From Agrobacterium tumefaciens (GTDB lineage: Bacteria; Pseudomonadota; Alphaproteobacteria; Rhizobiales; Rhizobiaceae), in the NCBI RefSeq assembly GCF_000834635.1, contig NZ_JXQV01000002.1:175323-239322 (forward strand): DNA of 64,000 bases. The letters run 5' to 3'. The notes under the pieces are model-generated. The model did not search any database. It worked only from the letters and a program-made list of their open reading frames with translations, and had not been told where the DNA came from. Made by a program: the position numbers and the translations under genes. Within the stretch, counting starts at the first letter, position 1; each line of letters starts with the position of its first letter. Positions 17,067-26,204 of the stretch are shown here, in pieces.

Positions 17067-19030
17067 ACGGCGCCTCCTCGGCCATCCCGAATCCAGACGA
17101 GCATCTCGCCGGGCTCCCGGTTGTCCCAGAGATGGTACGGAACAAAGCGCGCCTTGACTTTTGTGGTTTCCGGCGGCGCCTCGCGATAGAGCGTTTCACC
17201 CCAGTCAGGCTCGTCTCGGTCGGCCGCTATGTCCAGCGCTACGGCATCGTTCAGACCGGGGATGGTGCTCTCCGTCGCGTCCCCTGGACGTCCGGTGATC
17301 GCCAACCGGTTAAGGCCGGAGCCATTGTCGGTTTCCTCAGTGCAGTAGATAAGCGGTCCACGTGCCAGCGCAACCCGACCGGCGTCTTGGCGGATCAACG
17401 GATTTGCGCTGAGTAACCGCGCGGCAAGCGGCAGGTTTAGCGTGATCTCGTCCTTGTCGGACCATTCGCGTTCGATCCGCGCATAGCCGTCGACCATGAC
17501 CTGATCCAGATCAACGCTTGAGCCATTTATCGACAGCTTCGCGCCGTCGCACCACGAGGGGATCCGAAGCGAAACCGTGAACTGCGTCGGTCTCGCGATC
17601 CCCACCTCGAAGCGGATTGCACCATTCCAAGGGTAGCGCGTCTCCTGCGCCAAAATTACCTCTTCTTCCGATATCTTGAACCGGGCCTTGCCTTCACCAT
17701 AAAGATGAACCGCAACCTCGTCGTCAGACACGGCATACATGTAGGAGCCGATGGAGGCGAGGAGCCGGGCGATGTTCGGCGGGCAGCACGGGCACGGATG
17801 CCAGATCCAACGGTGGTGCTTGCCGGCGCTCTCCAGCGGATTATCGTAGAAGAAGCGCGTTCCGTCGAGCGAGAGACCCACCATTGCGCCGTTGTAGAGC
17901 GCCTGCTCCATAATGTCTGCATATCGGCGGTCGGGACCGCGACCGAGCATGCGCGCAGCCCAGAAGACAAGGCCAACCGATGCGCATGTCTCGTTATAGG
18001 CACTGTCGTTTGGCATGTCGTAATAGTCGGTGAAGCCCTCGTTCGCTGCCGACGGGCCAATCCCTCCTGTGACGTACATCTGTTTGGTGACGAGGTCACT
18101 CCACAGAGTTTCCAACGCCCCCGTGAGACTGTCGTCACTATACTCTGTCGCGATGTCAGCCATGCCGGAATAGAGGTACATTGCCCGCACGGCGTGACCG
18201 ACGACCTTGGTCTGCTCCCGCACCGGCTGATGAGACTGGTTGTATTCGAAGCTGTGGAAGACGAACTTCCTTGCCTCGCGACCGTCGCGTTTCGCTTCCT
18301 CGATGAAGAAGTGCGGCTCCCTGCCCCGTTCGTCGATAAAATATTTGGAAAGATCGAGGTATTTCTGCTCGCCGGTCACGCGTGCAAGGCGCACGAGAGC
18401 GAGTTCGATTTCCTCATGGCCGTCATAGCCGGCAAGCTGGCCTTCGCCATGACCGAAAACCTTGATCATATAGTCCGCGAAGCGGGCCATAACGTCGAGA
18501 AGTTTACGCTTCCCCGTTGCCTGATAATAAGCAACTGCGCCCTCTATCAAGTGGCCGGCACAGTAAAGTTCGTGAAAATCCCTAAGGTTCGTCCATCGGC
18601 GACCGGGCTGCACGCGCTGGAACCATGCGTTCACATAGCCGTCTTCGTCCTGCAGCGTCTCATAGAGATCGGCGATCTGGTCAACACGGTTCTCAAGCTC
18701 TGGGTTAGGCGATCGGAAGAGCGAATAGGCGACCGTCTCGATCGACTTGCCGAAATCGCTGTCCCAGAACATCTGGGTCGAACCGTCCCAGGGCTGTATT
18801 GGCAGAACGACGCCCGGACTTGGTTGTTTGATGTCAATGGCTTTGAGCATTCCGGCCTCGACGCAGCGGTCGAGTAACGTCTTTGCCGTCGTTGCGCAAA
18901 TGGCATCCTGCCGCTCTCCAAAAAGGCCGCCGAGGGTGACACTCGGGACCGGCAGCGGCCGGAACTTGCGATCCTTTCCGATCTGCTTCTGGTTCTGGTT
19001 TTGGGTTTGCATGTTATCCATGGCTTTCAC
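17063..19030 (-). CDS. Glycoside hydrolase family 127 beta-L-arabinofuranosidase
   Basis: A 655-residue enzyme that removes beta-L-arabinofuranosyl units. It belongs to the former DUF1680 family, now GH127, with an (alpha/alpha)6 barrel followed by beta domains. The motif WHPCPCCPPNIARL holds the cysteine cluster that in characterised members supplies the nucleophile and zinc ligands. HLIEGAVAYYQATGKR and YVTGGIGPSAANEGF are also typical. There is no signal peptide, so it acts on imported sugar in the cytoplasm. It lies 18 bp after a permease and overlaps the ATPase gene. The upstream start includes a Gln/Asn-rich tail (MQTQNQNQKQ); an internal start is possible. Confidence 0.92.
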   Translation of the reverse strand: MKAMDNMQTQNQNQKQIGKDRKFRPLPVPSVTLGGLFGERQDAICATTAKTLLDRCVEAGMLKAIDIKQPSPGVVLPIQPWDGSTQMFWDSDFGKSIETVAYSLFRSPNPELENRVDQIADLYETLQDEDGYVNAWFQRVQPGRRWTNLRDFHELYCAGHLIEGAVAYYQATGKRKLLDVMARFADYMIKVFGHGEGQLAGYDGHEEIELALVRLARVTGEQKYLDLSKYFIDERGREPHFFIEEAKRDGREARKFVFHSFEYNQSHQPVREQTKVVGHAVRAMYLYSGMADIATEYSDDSLTGALETLWSDLVTKQMYVTGGIGPSAANEGFTDYYDMPNDSAYNETCASVGLVFWAARMLGRGPDRRYADIMEQALYNGAMVGLSLDGTRFFYDNPLESAGKHHRWIWHPCPCCPPNIARLLASIGSYMYAVSDDEVAVHLYGEGKARFKISEEEVILAQETRYPWNGAIRFEVGIARPTQFTVSLRIPSWCDGAKLSINGSSVDLDQVMVDGYARIEREWSDKDEITLNLPLAARLLSANPLIRQDAGRVALARGPLIYCTEETDNGSGLNRLAITGRPGDATESTIPGLNDAVALDIAADRDEPDWGETLYREAPPETTKVKARFVPYHLWDNREPGEMLVWIRDGRGGAV

Positions 19031-19048
19031 TTTCGTAATGAGTAGACA

Positions 19049-19921
19049 TCACTTGACGGCGCCGGCCATGAGGCCGCGCATGTAGTAGCGTTGGAGAAGA
19101 AGGAAGACGATCAGGCATGGGATCGTCATGACGGCGACGCCGGCTTGCACCGCACCCCAGTTGACGGCACCGAGACGGCCGGCGCGCACAGCCATCATCA
19201 AGACAGGAAGTGTATATTTCTCGTTGCTTGACAGCAGGATCAACGCGGCCAGAAACTCATTCCACGCGTTTAAAAATGCAAAGATTGCGACGGTTGCGGC
19301 ACCGGGAAGGACTAGAGGCAAAAGAACCCGCACAAGAAGCTTCAGATCGCGCGCTCCATCGATCCGGGCCGCCTCCTCGATCTCCTTCGGTACCGCGTCA
19401 AAGGCATTGCGCATCATGAAGACGGAAAATGGCAATTGCAGAGTCACGTAGATCAGCGTCAGCCCGAACAGCGAGTTGTTGAGGCCAAGCTTTGCCAGAA
19501 TAATGAACAGCGGCGTCAGGATTGACTGGAACGGGATCATCAACGTGGCGATGATCAAGACGAACAGAACGTTTTTCAGAGGAAATTGATAGCGCGAAAA
19601 GCCGTAGCCCGCCAGCAGGCTGACAATGACTGTCAAAACTACTGTCGCAAGCGAAACCAGCAGCGAGTTGAGCATATGCTGCCAGATCCCGGCCCCGAAA
19701 CTATCCAGCGATCGATAGGCGTCAAGACTGAACCCCTCTGTTGGCCATGGTGGCAGGGGCGGAAGACCAGCCTCCGCTCCATGGCGGAAGGAGGAAAGAA
19801 ATGCGATGATGAAGGGCGCTGTGAAAAACAAAGAAATGGCTATGCCGGTGGCGTGATAGGCGCCGTTCGACCAAGCGGCTTTTCGGGCGCGGCGTTGCTT
19901 TGCATTTGTAATGGGCGTCAT
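19049..19921 (-). CDS. Carbohydrate ABC transporter permease (MsmG/MalG type)
   Basis: A 290-residue inner-membrane protein with about six hydrophobic helices. Its EAA loop, EEAARIDGARDLKLLVRVLLPLVLP (about residues 192-216), contacts the ATPase. The start overlaps the preceding permease by 4 bases. It forms the membrane channel together with the upstream permease. Confidence 0.93.
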   Translation of the reverse strand: MTPITNAKQRRARKAAWSNGAYHATGIAISLFFTAPFIIAFLSSFRHGAEAGLPPLPPWPTEGFSLDAYRSLDSFGAGIWQHMLNSLLVSLATVVLTVIVSLLAGYGFSRYQFPLKNVLFVLIIATLMIPFQSILTPLFIILAKLGLNNSLFGLTLIYVTLQLPFSVFMMRNAFDAVPKEIEEAARIDGARDLKLLVRVLLPLVLPGAATVAIFAFLNAWNEFLAALILLSSNEKYTLPVLMMAVRAGRLGAVNWGAVQAGVAVMTIPCLIVFLLLQRYYMRGLMAGAVK

Positions 19922-20835
19922 GATTTTTCCTCCCGAACGCGCAGAAGCGAAAGCTGGACGATGCTTATGGCGACAAGAATGGCGAGCAGAACGATCGAAA
20001 GCGCTGCGCCGTAGCCGAGGTTGAACGACACAAAGGACTGATTGAAGATATAATAGACCACCGAAATCATCTTGTTTTGTGGGCCACCTGACGTCATGAT
20101 GTAGAACTGATCGAAGGCCAGGATCGAGCCGGTGACTGAGATGATCAGAGCCAGCGCGATCGTCTTACGCATCAAGGGGAGCGTCAGGTGCCGAAAGCGC
20201 TGCCAACGTCCTGCGCCGTCAATCCGGGCGGCTTCTGTCAGTTCAGTGGGAATGGCTTGTAAACCAGTCAGGAGAATGATCATGGTGAAGCCGGCGATTT
20301 TCCAGACCACCATGATGACGATGGTGAGAAAGGCACTGTCAAAGGTGGCGAGCAGGTTCGGACTCTTTTTCACCCAACCCAGCATCCTGAGAGCCGGTCC
20401 GATGAAGCCGCTGTCGACATTTGCCAACCAGACCCATAGCAGCGAGGCCGTGGCAAGGCCAACGACGACCGGCAGGAAAATGACAGTGCGGTACGCGCTC
20501 ACGAAGCGCCGCTGGTTCTCGACGAAGATCGCCAAGGGAAAGGCGACGGCGAAGATCGCGATCGTAACGACGATAGTATAGTAGGCGGTAAACTGGAGTG
20601 CAGTCAGAAAGCGCGCGTCGTTGAGCATGCGGGTGTAATTTTTCAAGCCAATCCAGCGAGTTCCACCCATCAGAGGCCAGTTGTGCAGACTCATCCACCC
20701 CGTAAAGACGACCGGGATGACGAAGAATGCAATGACGAGCACCATGGCCGGCGCGATATAGGCCAGTCCGTGCCAGCTCGTCTTTCGGGAGCGGCGGCGT
20801 TTGGGCGCTAGATTGTTTGGACCGGATATCGTCAT
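19918..20835 (-). CDS. Carbohydrate ABC transporter permease (MsmF/MalF type)
   Basis: A 305-residue membrane protein. A basic N-terminus (KRRRSRK) is followed by about six helices and the EAA loop TEAARIDGAGRWQRFRHLTLP. It is the partner of the next permease and is separated from the binding-protein gene by a strong hairpin. Confidence 0.93.
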   Translation of the reverse strand: MTISGPNNLAPKRRRSRKTSWHGLAYIAPAMVLVIAFFVIPVVFTGWMSLHNWPLMGGTRWIGLKNYTRMLNDARFLTALQFTAYYTIVVTIAIFAVAFPLAIFVENQRRFVSAYRTVIFLPVVVGLATASLLWVWLANVDSGFIGPALRMLGWVKKSPNLLATFDSAFLTIVIMVVWKIAGFTMIILLTGLQAIPTELTEAARIDGAGRWQRFRHLTLPLMRKTIALALIISVTGSILAFDQFYIMTSGGPQNKMISVVYYIFNQSFVSFNLGYGAALSIVLLAILVAISIVQLSLLRVREEKS

Positions 20836-20864
20836 CCAGATTCTCCGCTGACGTGGGATGAGTG

Positions 20865-20897
20865 GTGGCCGGAAGGCGGGCTTTGCCTTCCGGCCAC
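20865..20897 (-). terminator. Strong stem-loop between binding-protein and permease genes
   Basis: GTGGCCGGAAGGC is followed by a 7-base loop and the perfect complement GCCTTCCGGCCAC, a 13-bp GC-rich stem with no U-run. Such hairpins after binding-protein genes usually protect the upstream mRNA or reduce readthrough, so that more binding protein than permease is made. That role is inference; the stem itself is plain. Confidence 0.85.
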
Positions 20898-20916
20898 GGC
20901 GGTACAGTCGGGAGGA

Positions 20917-22155
20917 TTACTGGCCGTTATCGATGATGGACTGCATCTCGCTCTGCGCCGATGCAAACGCGCCGTCCACATCATCACCGAAGATTGCTGC
21001 GCTGACGAATGTTGCCCAAGGACCGTTGGCGCTGTTGATCAGATCGTTGAACTGCAACGTGTACGGCGTCTTGGCGACTGCAATTGCGGCAAGGCCGACC
21101 TGCATACGTGGATCGAGGCCTTGCAGAACCGTATCTGCGATATCACCACGCGTCGGCAGGCTTCCATACTTTGCCATGATCCTCTGGCCATCCTCGGAGT
21201 ATATATATTCGAGGAATTCCTTGACCGCGGCTATTTTCGGCGTGTCCTTGGTGACTACGAAATTATCTCCTCCGGCAAAAGAGGACGCTCCACCGGTGGC
21301 GCCGGGGATCAGCGTTACCCCAAAATTGATCTCGGGATGTTCCGTGACCAGCGACCCGATGGCAAAGGCTCCGAGACTTTGCTGTCCAATGTTTCCGTTG
21401 GTAAATGAGAGGAAGTTCGTCCCGGTGTCCGTGGCGGCGCTGGCTGACACCAGATCCTTTTTTACCATATTTCGGTAGATATCGACGGCTTTGCGCATCT
21501 CCGGCGTATCAAGTGTCGCCGTTTTGCTATCGGCGGAGACAATGTCGGCCCCGGAACCCCAGACGAGCGGGGTGAAGGTGAAAATCATGCAGCCGCCGCA
21601 ACCACCGCCAGAAAAATAGAAGCCGTAGATGTCGTCGCCAAGGGCTCTGATCTTCTCAGCATTCGCGGTGATCTCGTCCCAGTTCGTCGGCGCCTTTTCC
21701 GGGTCAAGACCGGCTTTTTTGTAGAGGTCTTTGTTCCAGGCGAAGACCGACGTCTCGACAGAGAGCGGCAAGCCGTAGATACGGTCCTCGTAAGTGCCCA
21801 GCTTGACGTGCGACGGTGACAACGAGTTGAAGTAGGGCAAGGACTTTGCCCAGTCGGTGAGGTCCTCGAGTTGTCCCGCGGCTGCAAATGCAGGATTGTA
21901 GATCAAGTCCATAGACAGCGCATCGGGCGCCTGGCCGCCAGCGACTGCAGTTGCGTATTTCTGTACAAGTTCCGAGAACGGCACTTCAGTCATCGCGACC
22001 TGATGTTTGTGGCTTGAATTATAGGATTCGACGGTTTTCTTGAAAGCCTCTCCGACGCCAGTGCGGACCCACATATTGATGGTGTCGGCCGAGGCAAGAC
22101 CAGGGCTCAGCGAAAGCGAGAGCAGGCTCGTAGCAGCAAGAAGTTGTTTTATCAT
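20917..22155 (-). CDS. Sugar ABC transporter substrate-binding protein (family 1)
   Basis: A 412-residue periplasmic binding protein. The signal peptide MIKQLLAATSLLSLSLS ends near GLASA. The body fits extracellular solute-binding protein family 1 (INMWVRTGVGEAFKKTV, WNKDLYKKAGLDPEKAP). I chose the ATG at 22155, which has GGAGGAG just upstream and gives a proper signal peptide. The frame extends 30 codons further without one. It lies 38 bp after the LacI gene. Neighbours suggest an arabinofuranose-containing oligosaccharide as ligand (inference). Confidence 0.92.
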   Translation of the reverse strand: MIKQLLAATSLLSLSLSPGLASADTINMWVRTGVGEAFKKTVESYNSSHKHQVAMTEVPFSELVQKYATAVAGGQAPDALSMDLIYNPAFAAAGQLEDLTDWAKSLPYFNSLSPSHVKLGTYEDRIYGLPLSVETSVFAWNKDLYKKAGLDPEKAPTNWDEITANAEKIRALGDDIYGFYFSGGGCGGCMIFTFTPLVWGSGADIVSADSKTATLDTPEMRKAVDIYRNMVKKDLVSASAATDTGTNFLSFTNGNIGQQSLGAFAIGSLVTEHPEINFGVTLIPGATGGASSFAGGDNFVVTKDTPKIAAVKEFLEYIYSEDGQRIMAKYGSLPTRGDIADTVLQGLDPRMQVGLAAIAVAKTPYTLQFNDLINSANGPWATFVSAAIFGDDVDGAFASAQSEMQSIIDNGQ

Positions 22156-22193
22156 GATTTCTCCTCCAATTAGGCGCTCCTCGCACCGTTTTT

Positions 22194-23207
22194 TTAGTCT
22201 TCGAGGTTCCCCGCCCCGCATGATTGCCGCACGACCAACCGGCACGGCAAAGTCCTGACACCAGGCTCCACATGCTTGCCCTCAGCAAGCGCCAGAATCG
22301 TTCGACCTGCCTGACGCCCGAGTTCCTTCAATTCCATATCCACGGAGGTTAACGGCGGCCGCGTCTGGCTCGCGACAATCTCCCAGTTGTCAAAACCAAC
22401 GACAGCCACGTCTTGTGGGACGTTGAGGCCACGCTCGCGTAGCGCATCCACGACGCCGCGCGCAATCTGGTCATTGCCGCAGAACACCGCATCCGGCATT
22501 TCGCCATTCGACGACCAGATTCGGTCGACTGCCTCCCGGCCCCAGGATTCGGACCACTCACCGAAAAGAACAACCGCATTCTCTCCGGCCACGGCTCGAA
22601 AGGCACTGCAGCGCTCGCGCACCGAGAAGAAATCCTTCGGGCCGGTGATATGAGCAATTCGGCGACGCCCGTGCTCCATCAACCACTCAACCGCCAGTGT
22701 TGCACCTTGGGCATCGTCCGACCGGAAGGAAACGCTGCCCGGTCCGCCCTCGGTAAAGGCATAAACAACAGGCACGGGAACACTCGATAGGTCGATCGGC
22801 AGGCTGCGGTCGACGCGCTTGCCCGTGGCTATGATTCCATCGACCTGTTTGTCGAGCATCGCATCCACATGGATCTGCCCCAACGCTGGATTGTCCTCAA
22901 TGGCGCACAGAAAAACCGAGACCCCACGATCGACCAGAGCTTCTGAAACCCCCGCCATGACCGGCAAGGTAAATCGTCCATATGTATCGTTCGTAAGAAG
23001 ACCAATCGTAAAACTACGTTTGGAAAGCAGACCTTGTGCCAAAGCGTTTGGCCGAAAACCAATTTCACGCGCGACACGTTTTACGCGCTGGCGCGTCTCC
23101 TCACCCATTCGACCTGTATCGTTGAGCGCCTTTGATGCGGTTGAGATACTGACACCCGCCATTGCCGCCAAGTCACGGATCGTTTGCCGACCGCTATTTC
23201 CACTCAT
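22194..23207 (-). CDS. LacI-family transcriptional regulator
   Basis: A 337-residue repressor. The N-terminal HTH reads TIRDLAAMAGVSISTASKALN with the hinge helix RPNALAQGLLS. The periplasmic-binding-protein-like effector domain follows (GLLTNDTYGRFTLPVM, VFCGNDQIARGVVDAL, VVGFDNWEIV). I favour the ATG at 23207; a GTG at 23225 is in frame. It is the first gene of the arabinofuranoside operon, and two palindromes lie 25-75 bp upstream, so it probably represses itself and the operon until sugar arrives. Confidence 0.92.
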   Translation of the reverse strand: MSGNSGRQTIRDLAAMAGVSISTASKALNDTGRMGEETRQRVKRVAREIGFRPNALAQGLLSKRSFTIGLLTNDTYGRFTLPVMAGVSEALVDRGVSVFLCAIEDNPALGQIHVDAMLDKQVDGIIATGKRVDRSLPIDLSSVPVPVVYAFTEGGPGSVSFRSDDAQGATLAVEWLMEHGRRRIAHITGPKDFFSVRERCSAFRAVAGENAVVLFGEWSESWGREAVDRIWSSNGEMPDAVFCGNDQIARGVVDALRERGLNVPQDVAVVGFDNWEIVASQTRPPLTSVDMELKELGRQAGRTILALAEGKHVEPGVRTLPCRLVVRQSCGAGNLED

Positions 23208-23232
23208 TCGTTCCAGATCTCCCACCTTGCGA

Positions 23233-23250
23233 TGAGAAAACGTTTTGTCA
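23233..23250. promoter_or_regulatory. LacI-type operator, proximal
   Basis: TGAGAAAACGTTTTGTCA is a near-perfect palindrome with the central CG typical of LacI-family operators. It differs from the distal palindrome at one position. It lies 25 bp upstream of the lacI-type gene start. Confidence 0.78.
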
Positions 23251-23263
23251 AAACGAATGTCAA

Positions 23264-23283
23264 ATGAGAAAACGTTTTCTCAT
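23264..23283. promoter_or_regulatory. LacI-type operator, distal (perfect 20-bp palindrome)
   Basis: ATGAGAAAACGTTTTCTCAT reads the same on both strands. Its centre is 32 bp from the centre of the proximal site, about three helical turns, so two dimers could bind the same face. It sits in the promoter region of the lacI-type gene and its operon. Confidence 0.85.
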
Positions 23284-23544
23284 TAATTTTTCTTAGAAGG
23301 GGTGCCGGGATGTGAATTACGCAAGAGTGCTCTTGGAGGATGCTTGGTTCGCGGGATACGGCATTCGCCGTGTCTATCGATGGCTCGCGAAGCTGCAGTG
23401 GTCTGCAATGTGCAATCCGGGGCCGCCGGACAGCAATCCTCGCGACGCGCTCGGAGTTTAAAACACTGAAAATCCTAGCCGCAAAATTCAGCGCATTTTC
23501 TCGCGGCGCGCTGGTGTGAAGCCGGCGCGCCGCCGGATTGCTAG

Positions 23545-24417
23545 TTACAAGACAAGCGTCTCGCCATCGCTGGGAGTACGGAGCTTCTCAAAGAACCCAT
23601 TGGCGCGTGCGAAGGCTCGAAGATCGCTACGGCTAACGGTGCAATGGTTTACCGCTTCCATGTGGCTGCAGAACAAAAGGGCGTCTGGCGCGGCCTTATG
23701 AACCGAAAGCACATCCTGGGTTCCCATGATAATACCACCCTCGATCCCGACAGTCATCGCATAGCCCGTGTTCAGGACTGCAACGTCCGGGCGATGTGTT
23801 TCTAAAGCTCTCGCAACATCGTCCTGCCAAATTGTGTCGCCTGCAAGGTAGACGGTCTTTGTCCCGGCTTTCTTGAACACAACTCCGCATGCCTCACCCA
23901 ATAGCTCGCCGATCGCGGCATAGTGTGCTTCGGTCCCGTGACGGCCGCCCGTTTTGATGAGTTGCACACCTTCGAAGCTTGAAGTCGCCGACAACACGCG
24001 TACATCGGTAAATCCTTGGCTGCGAATTGTTTCGGCATCCGCCTCATTCTGCGTGAAGACCGGCAGGGCTTTCGGCACGACCTTTTGCGCTTCCTTGTCC
24101 CAATGATCTTCGTGCAAATGTGTGACGATAACCGCGTCCACTTCGAGGATTTCCTCTTTCGTCATGGGAAGATGAACGAGCGGATTGCGCTCATCGCTGT
24201 TTATGGTTCCCTCGAAGCCGGGCCACGCGTGACGGTCTGAAAGCATCGGATCGACTAGGAAGCGAACACCGCCATAGATGATGTGAAGCGTTGCGTTGCG
24301 TATCTGGGTGATTGACACACTGCTTTGGGGCGGGGATGTGTCCAGCGCGCGTGCAGGAAGCGCAGTTGCAGCAAGCGCCGCGCCAGATAATACGAATAGC
24401 TCTCTGCGTGTGGTCAT
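23545..24417 (-). CDS. MBL-fold metallo-hydrolase with twin-arginine-like signal
   Basis: A 290-residue metallo-beta-lactamase-fold hydrolase of the UlaG-like type. The N-terminus TTRRELFVLSGAA followed by a hydrophobic stretch to ALPARA resembles a Tat signal, so export is likely. The metal motif THLHEDHWD (HxHxDH), GGRHGTEAHY, YLAGDTIWQDD and a final H (FCSHMEAVNH) are present. It lies 24 bp after a cysteine hydrolase gene and is probably cotranscribed with it, divergent from a GlxA regulator. The substrate is unknown. Confidence 0.85.
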   Translation of the reverse strand: MTTRRELFVLSGAALAATALPARALDTSPPQSSVSITQIRNATLHIIYGGVRFLVDPMLSDRHAWPGFEGTINSDERNPLVHLPMTKEEILEVDAVIVTHLHEDHWDKEAQKVVPKALPVFTQNEADAETIRSQGFTDVRVLSATSSFEGVQLIKTGGRHGTEAHYAAIGELLGEACGVVFKKAGTKTVYLAGDTIWQDDVARALETHRPDVAVLNTGYAMTVGIEGGIIMGTQDVLSVHKAAPDALLFCSHMEAVNHCTVSRSDLRAFARANGFFEKLRTPSDGETLVL

Positions 24418-24441
24418 GGGTATTTGTCTCCTAATTACGCG

Positions 24442-24984
24442 TTAGCGTGCAAGCAATCCATCTGTCGAAATCACTTCGCCGTAGGAGAAGGCGAGTGCCG
24501 ACATCAACGTGGCATGGACCTGCGCCGCTGTAGCGGTGACACCGTCGAAGTCCAGATCACGGGTGGCACAAGCGTCGTGGATCGTGGTGGTTTTATAGCC
24601 CAAGTCATTAGCGGCACGTACAGTCGCATCGACGCACATATGGCTCATCGCACCCACGACGATGACTTCTTCAATGCTTTTATCCTTGAGTAGTCCGTGC
24701 AACCCGGTTTCGCGAAATGAATTCGGGAAGTTCTTGGTGATGACCGGCTCTCCGGGTGCGGGGCACACGGCATCATTTATCTTGGCCCCGTCGCTGCCCG
24801 GCACGAAGAGGGGTCCATCCGGCATTTCGTGCCGGATATTCACAACCAGGTCTCCCTTGGCACGGGCATGACTTATTACGCGTGCGGCATTGGCAGCGGC
24901 AGCCTCGATCCCTTCCAGCGAAAAATTGCCAGATGGCCAGTATTCGTTCTGTAGATCGATGACGAGAATGGCGCGGTTGGACAT
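24442..24984 (-). CDS. Isochorismatase-like cysteine hydrolase
   Basis: A 180-residue cytoplasmic hydrolase. It has the N-terminal Asp in ILVIDLQNEYWP, a Lys in VITKNFPNSF and the nucleophile Cys in VVGAMSHMCVDATVRAA, with a cis-peptide-like VGA before it. The family includes isochorismatases, nicotinamidases and carbamoylsarcosine amidases. The start at 24984 has AAGGAA upstream; the frame extends 24 codons further without need. It is divergent from the GlxA regulator with about 100 bp between starts, a common pairing. Confidence 0.88.
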   Translation of the reverse strand: MSNRAILVIDLQNEYWPSGNFSLEGIEAAAANAARVISHARAKGDLVVNIRHEMPDGPLFVPGSDGAKINDAVCPAPGEPVITKNFPNSFRETGLHGLLKDKSIEEVIVVGAMSHMCVDATVRAANDLGYKTTTIHDACATRDLDFDGVTATAAQVHATLMSALAFSYGEVISTDGLLAR

Positions 24985-25084
24985 AAGCGTTCCTTTCATG
25001 TTTTCTTGAACGGTAATGAGTATCCCCTTCCGCAAAGGTTCACGCCACTGGCGCAATCGACAGAACTGAGGGCAAAATCGTCAA

Positions 25085-26053
25085 ATGACGGCTATCCAGA
25101 TCAGCATTATCCTTTACCCAGGCGCACAGCTTTCAGCCGCTATGGGCCTCACCGACCTGTTTAAGGTCGCCGGACGGATCGCAGACGAAGTGGAACACGA
25201 TTTCACGCGATTGCGGATTCGACATGTGCGGATCGAAAGCGAAGCGGACCCTCTTGTCGTGTTCGACAGCGATCCCAACACGGTCGAAGAAGGCATAAGC
25301 CCCTGTGATGTTCTGATCCTGCCACCATCACTGGAACTGCCGATGTCGACTGATGCGGCCGCACCGCTTGCGAGTTGGCTAAGGGCACGCCATAACGAGG
25401 GTTCAGTATTGGCTTCGGTTTGCGCTGGCGCCTTCCTTTTGGCGGAAACCGGGCTTCTTGCGGGACGCACGGTTACGACACACTGGGGATCTGCCGAGGC
25501 CTTCCGCAACCGCTTCCCCGAAGTGACGCTCGACGTCGATCGATTGATGATAGACGGCGGAGACGTTATCTCGGTGGGCGGGCTGATGGCGTGGACCGAC
25601 TTGGGATTAAAGCTGGTGGAGCGTTTCCTCGGGCCTGTCGTGATGGCACAGACAGCGCGCATGTTGCTGATCGATCCTCCCGGACGTGAGCAACGTTATT
25701 ACAGCGGGTTTGCTCCAAGGCTAACCCATGGGGACGCGGCCATCGTGAGGGCGCAACATTTCCTTCAAGCAAATGGCGGAAGAGACGCTCGGCTCACGAT
25801 CCTGGCCGAACAGGCAGGCTTGGAAGAACGAACCTTTCTGCGCAGATTTCAGAATGCGACTGGCATGACCGCGACTGACTATGCCCAACGGCTTCGGGTC
25901 GCAAAGGCACAGGAATTGCTGCAGTTCGGCCATCTTCCAATCGAACGTATCTCTTGGGAGGCCGGTTACTCCGACGCGGGCTCGTTCCGCAAGATCTTCT
26001 TTCGGATTGTCGGTTTAACGCCTGGAGAGTACCGGCGGCGGTTTCGGAGCTAG
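25085..26053 (+). CDS. GlxA-family transcriptional regulator (DJ-1/PfpI + AraC HTH)
   Basis: A 322-residue regulator. The N-terminal DJ-1/PfpI domain includes DVLILPPSLELP and the nucleophile region ASVCAGAFLLAETGLL, plus THWGSAEAFRNRFP. The C-terminal AraC HTH pair includes LEERTFLRRFQNATGM and AGYSDAGSFRKIFFRIVGLTPGEYRRRF. It probably controls the divergent cysteine hydrolase and metallo-hydrolase genes. It is distinct from the GlxA gene at 540-1502. Confidence 0.9.
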   Translation: MTAIQISIILYPGAQLSAAMGLTDLFKVAGRIADEVEHDFTRLRIRHVRIESEADPLVVFDSDPNTVEEGISPCDVLILPPSLELPMSTDAAAPLASWLRARHNEGSVLASVCAGAFLLAETGLLAGRTVTTHWGSAEAFRNRFPEVTLDVDRLMIDGGDVISVGGLMAWTDLGLKLVERFLGPVVMAQTARMLLIDPPGREQRYYSGFAPRLTHGDAAIVRAQHFLQANGGRDARLTILAEQAGLEERTFLRRFQNATGMTATDYAQRLRVAKAQELLQFGHLPIERISWEAGYSDAGSFRKIFFRIVGLTPGEYRRRFRS

Positions 26054-26204
26054 ACGATGATCTGAATTGAGTATGCTCGGCGCTGATCTGTAAACTAGCA
26101 GCGCCAGAGGCGTCAGTATTGAAAAACCAAAAAAAATGATATCAGCAGAGAGATCATCATCAGGCAAAGCTGGAATGATCGGCGCCGGGGAAATTATCTC
26201 GGTT

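Noticed and set aside
17705..18877. Rightward open frame of 390 codons within the GH127 gene
   Set aside because: It lies antisense to a complete GH127 enzyme and resembles no protein family.
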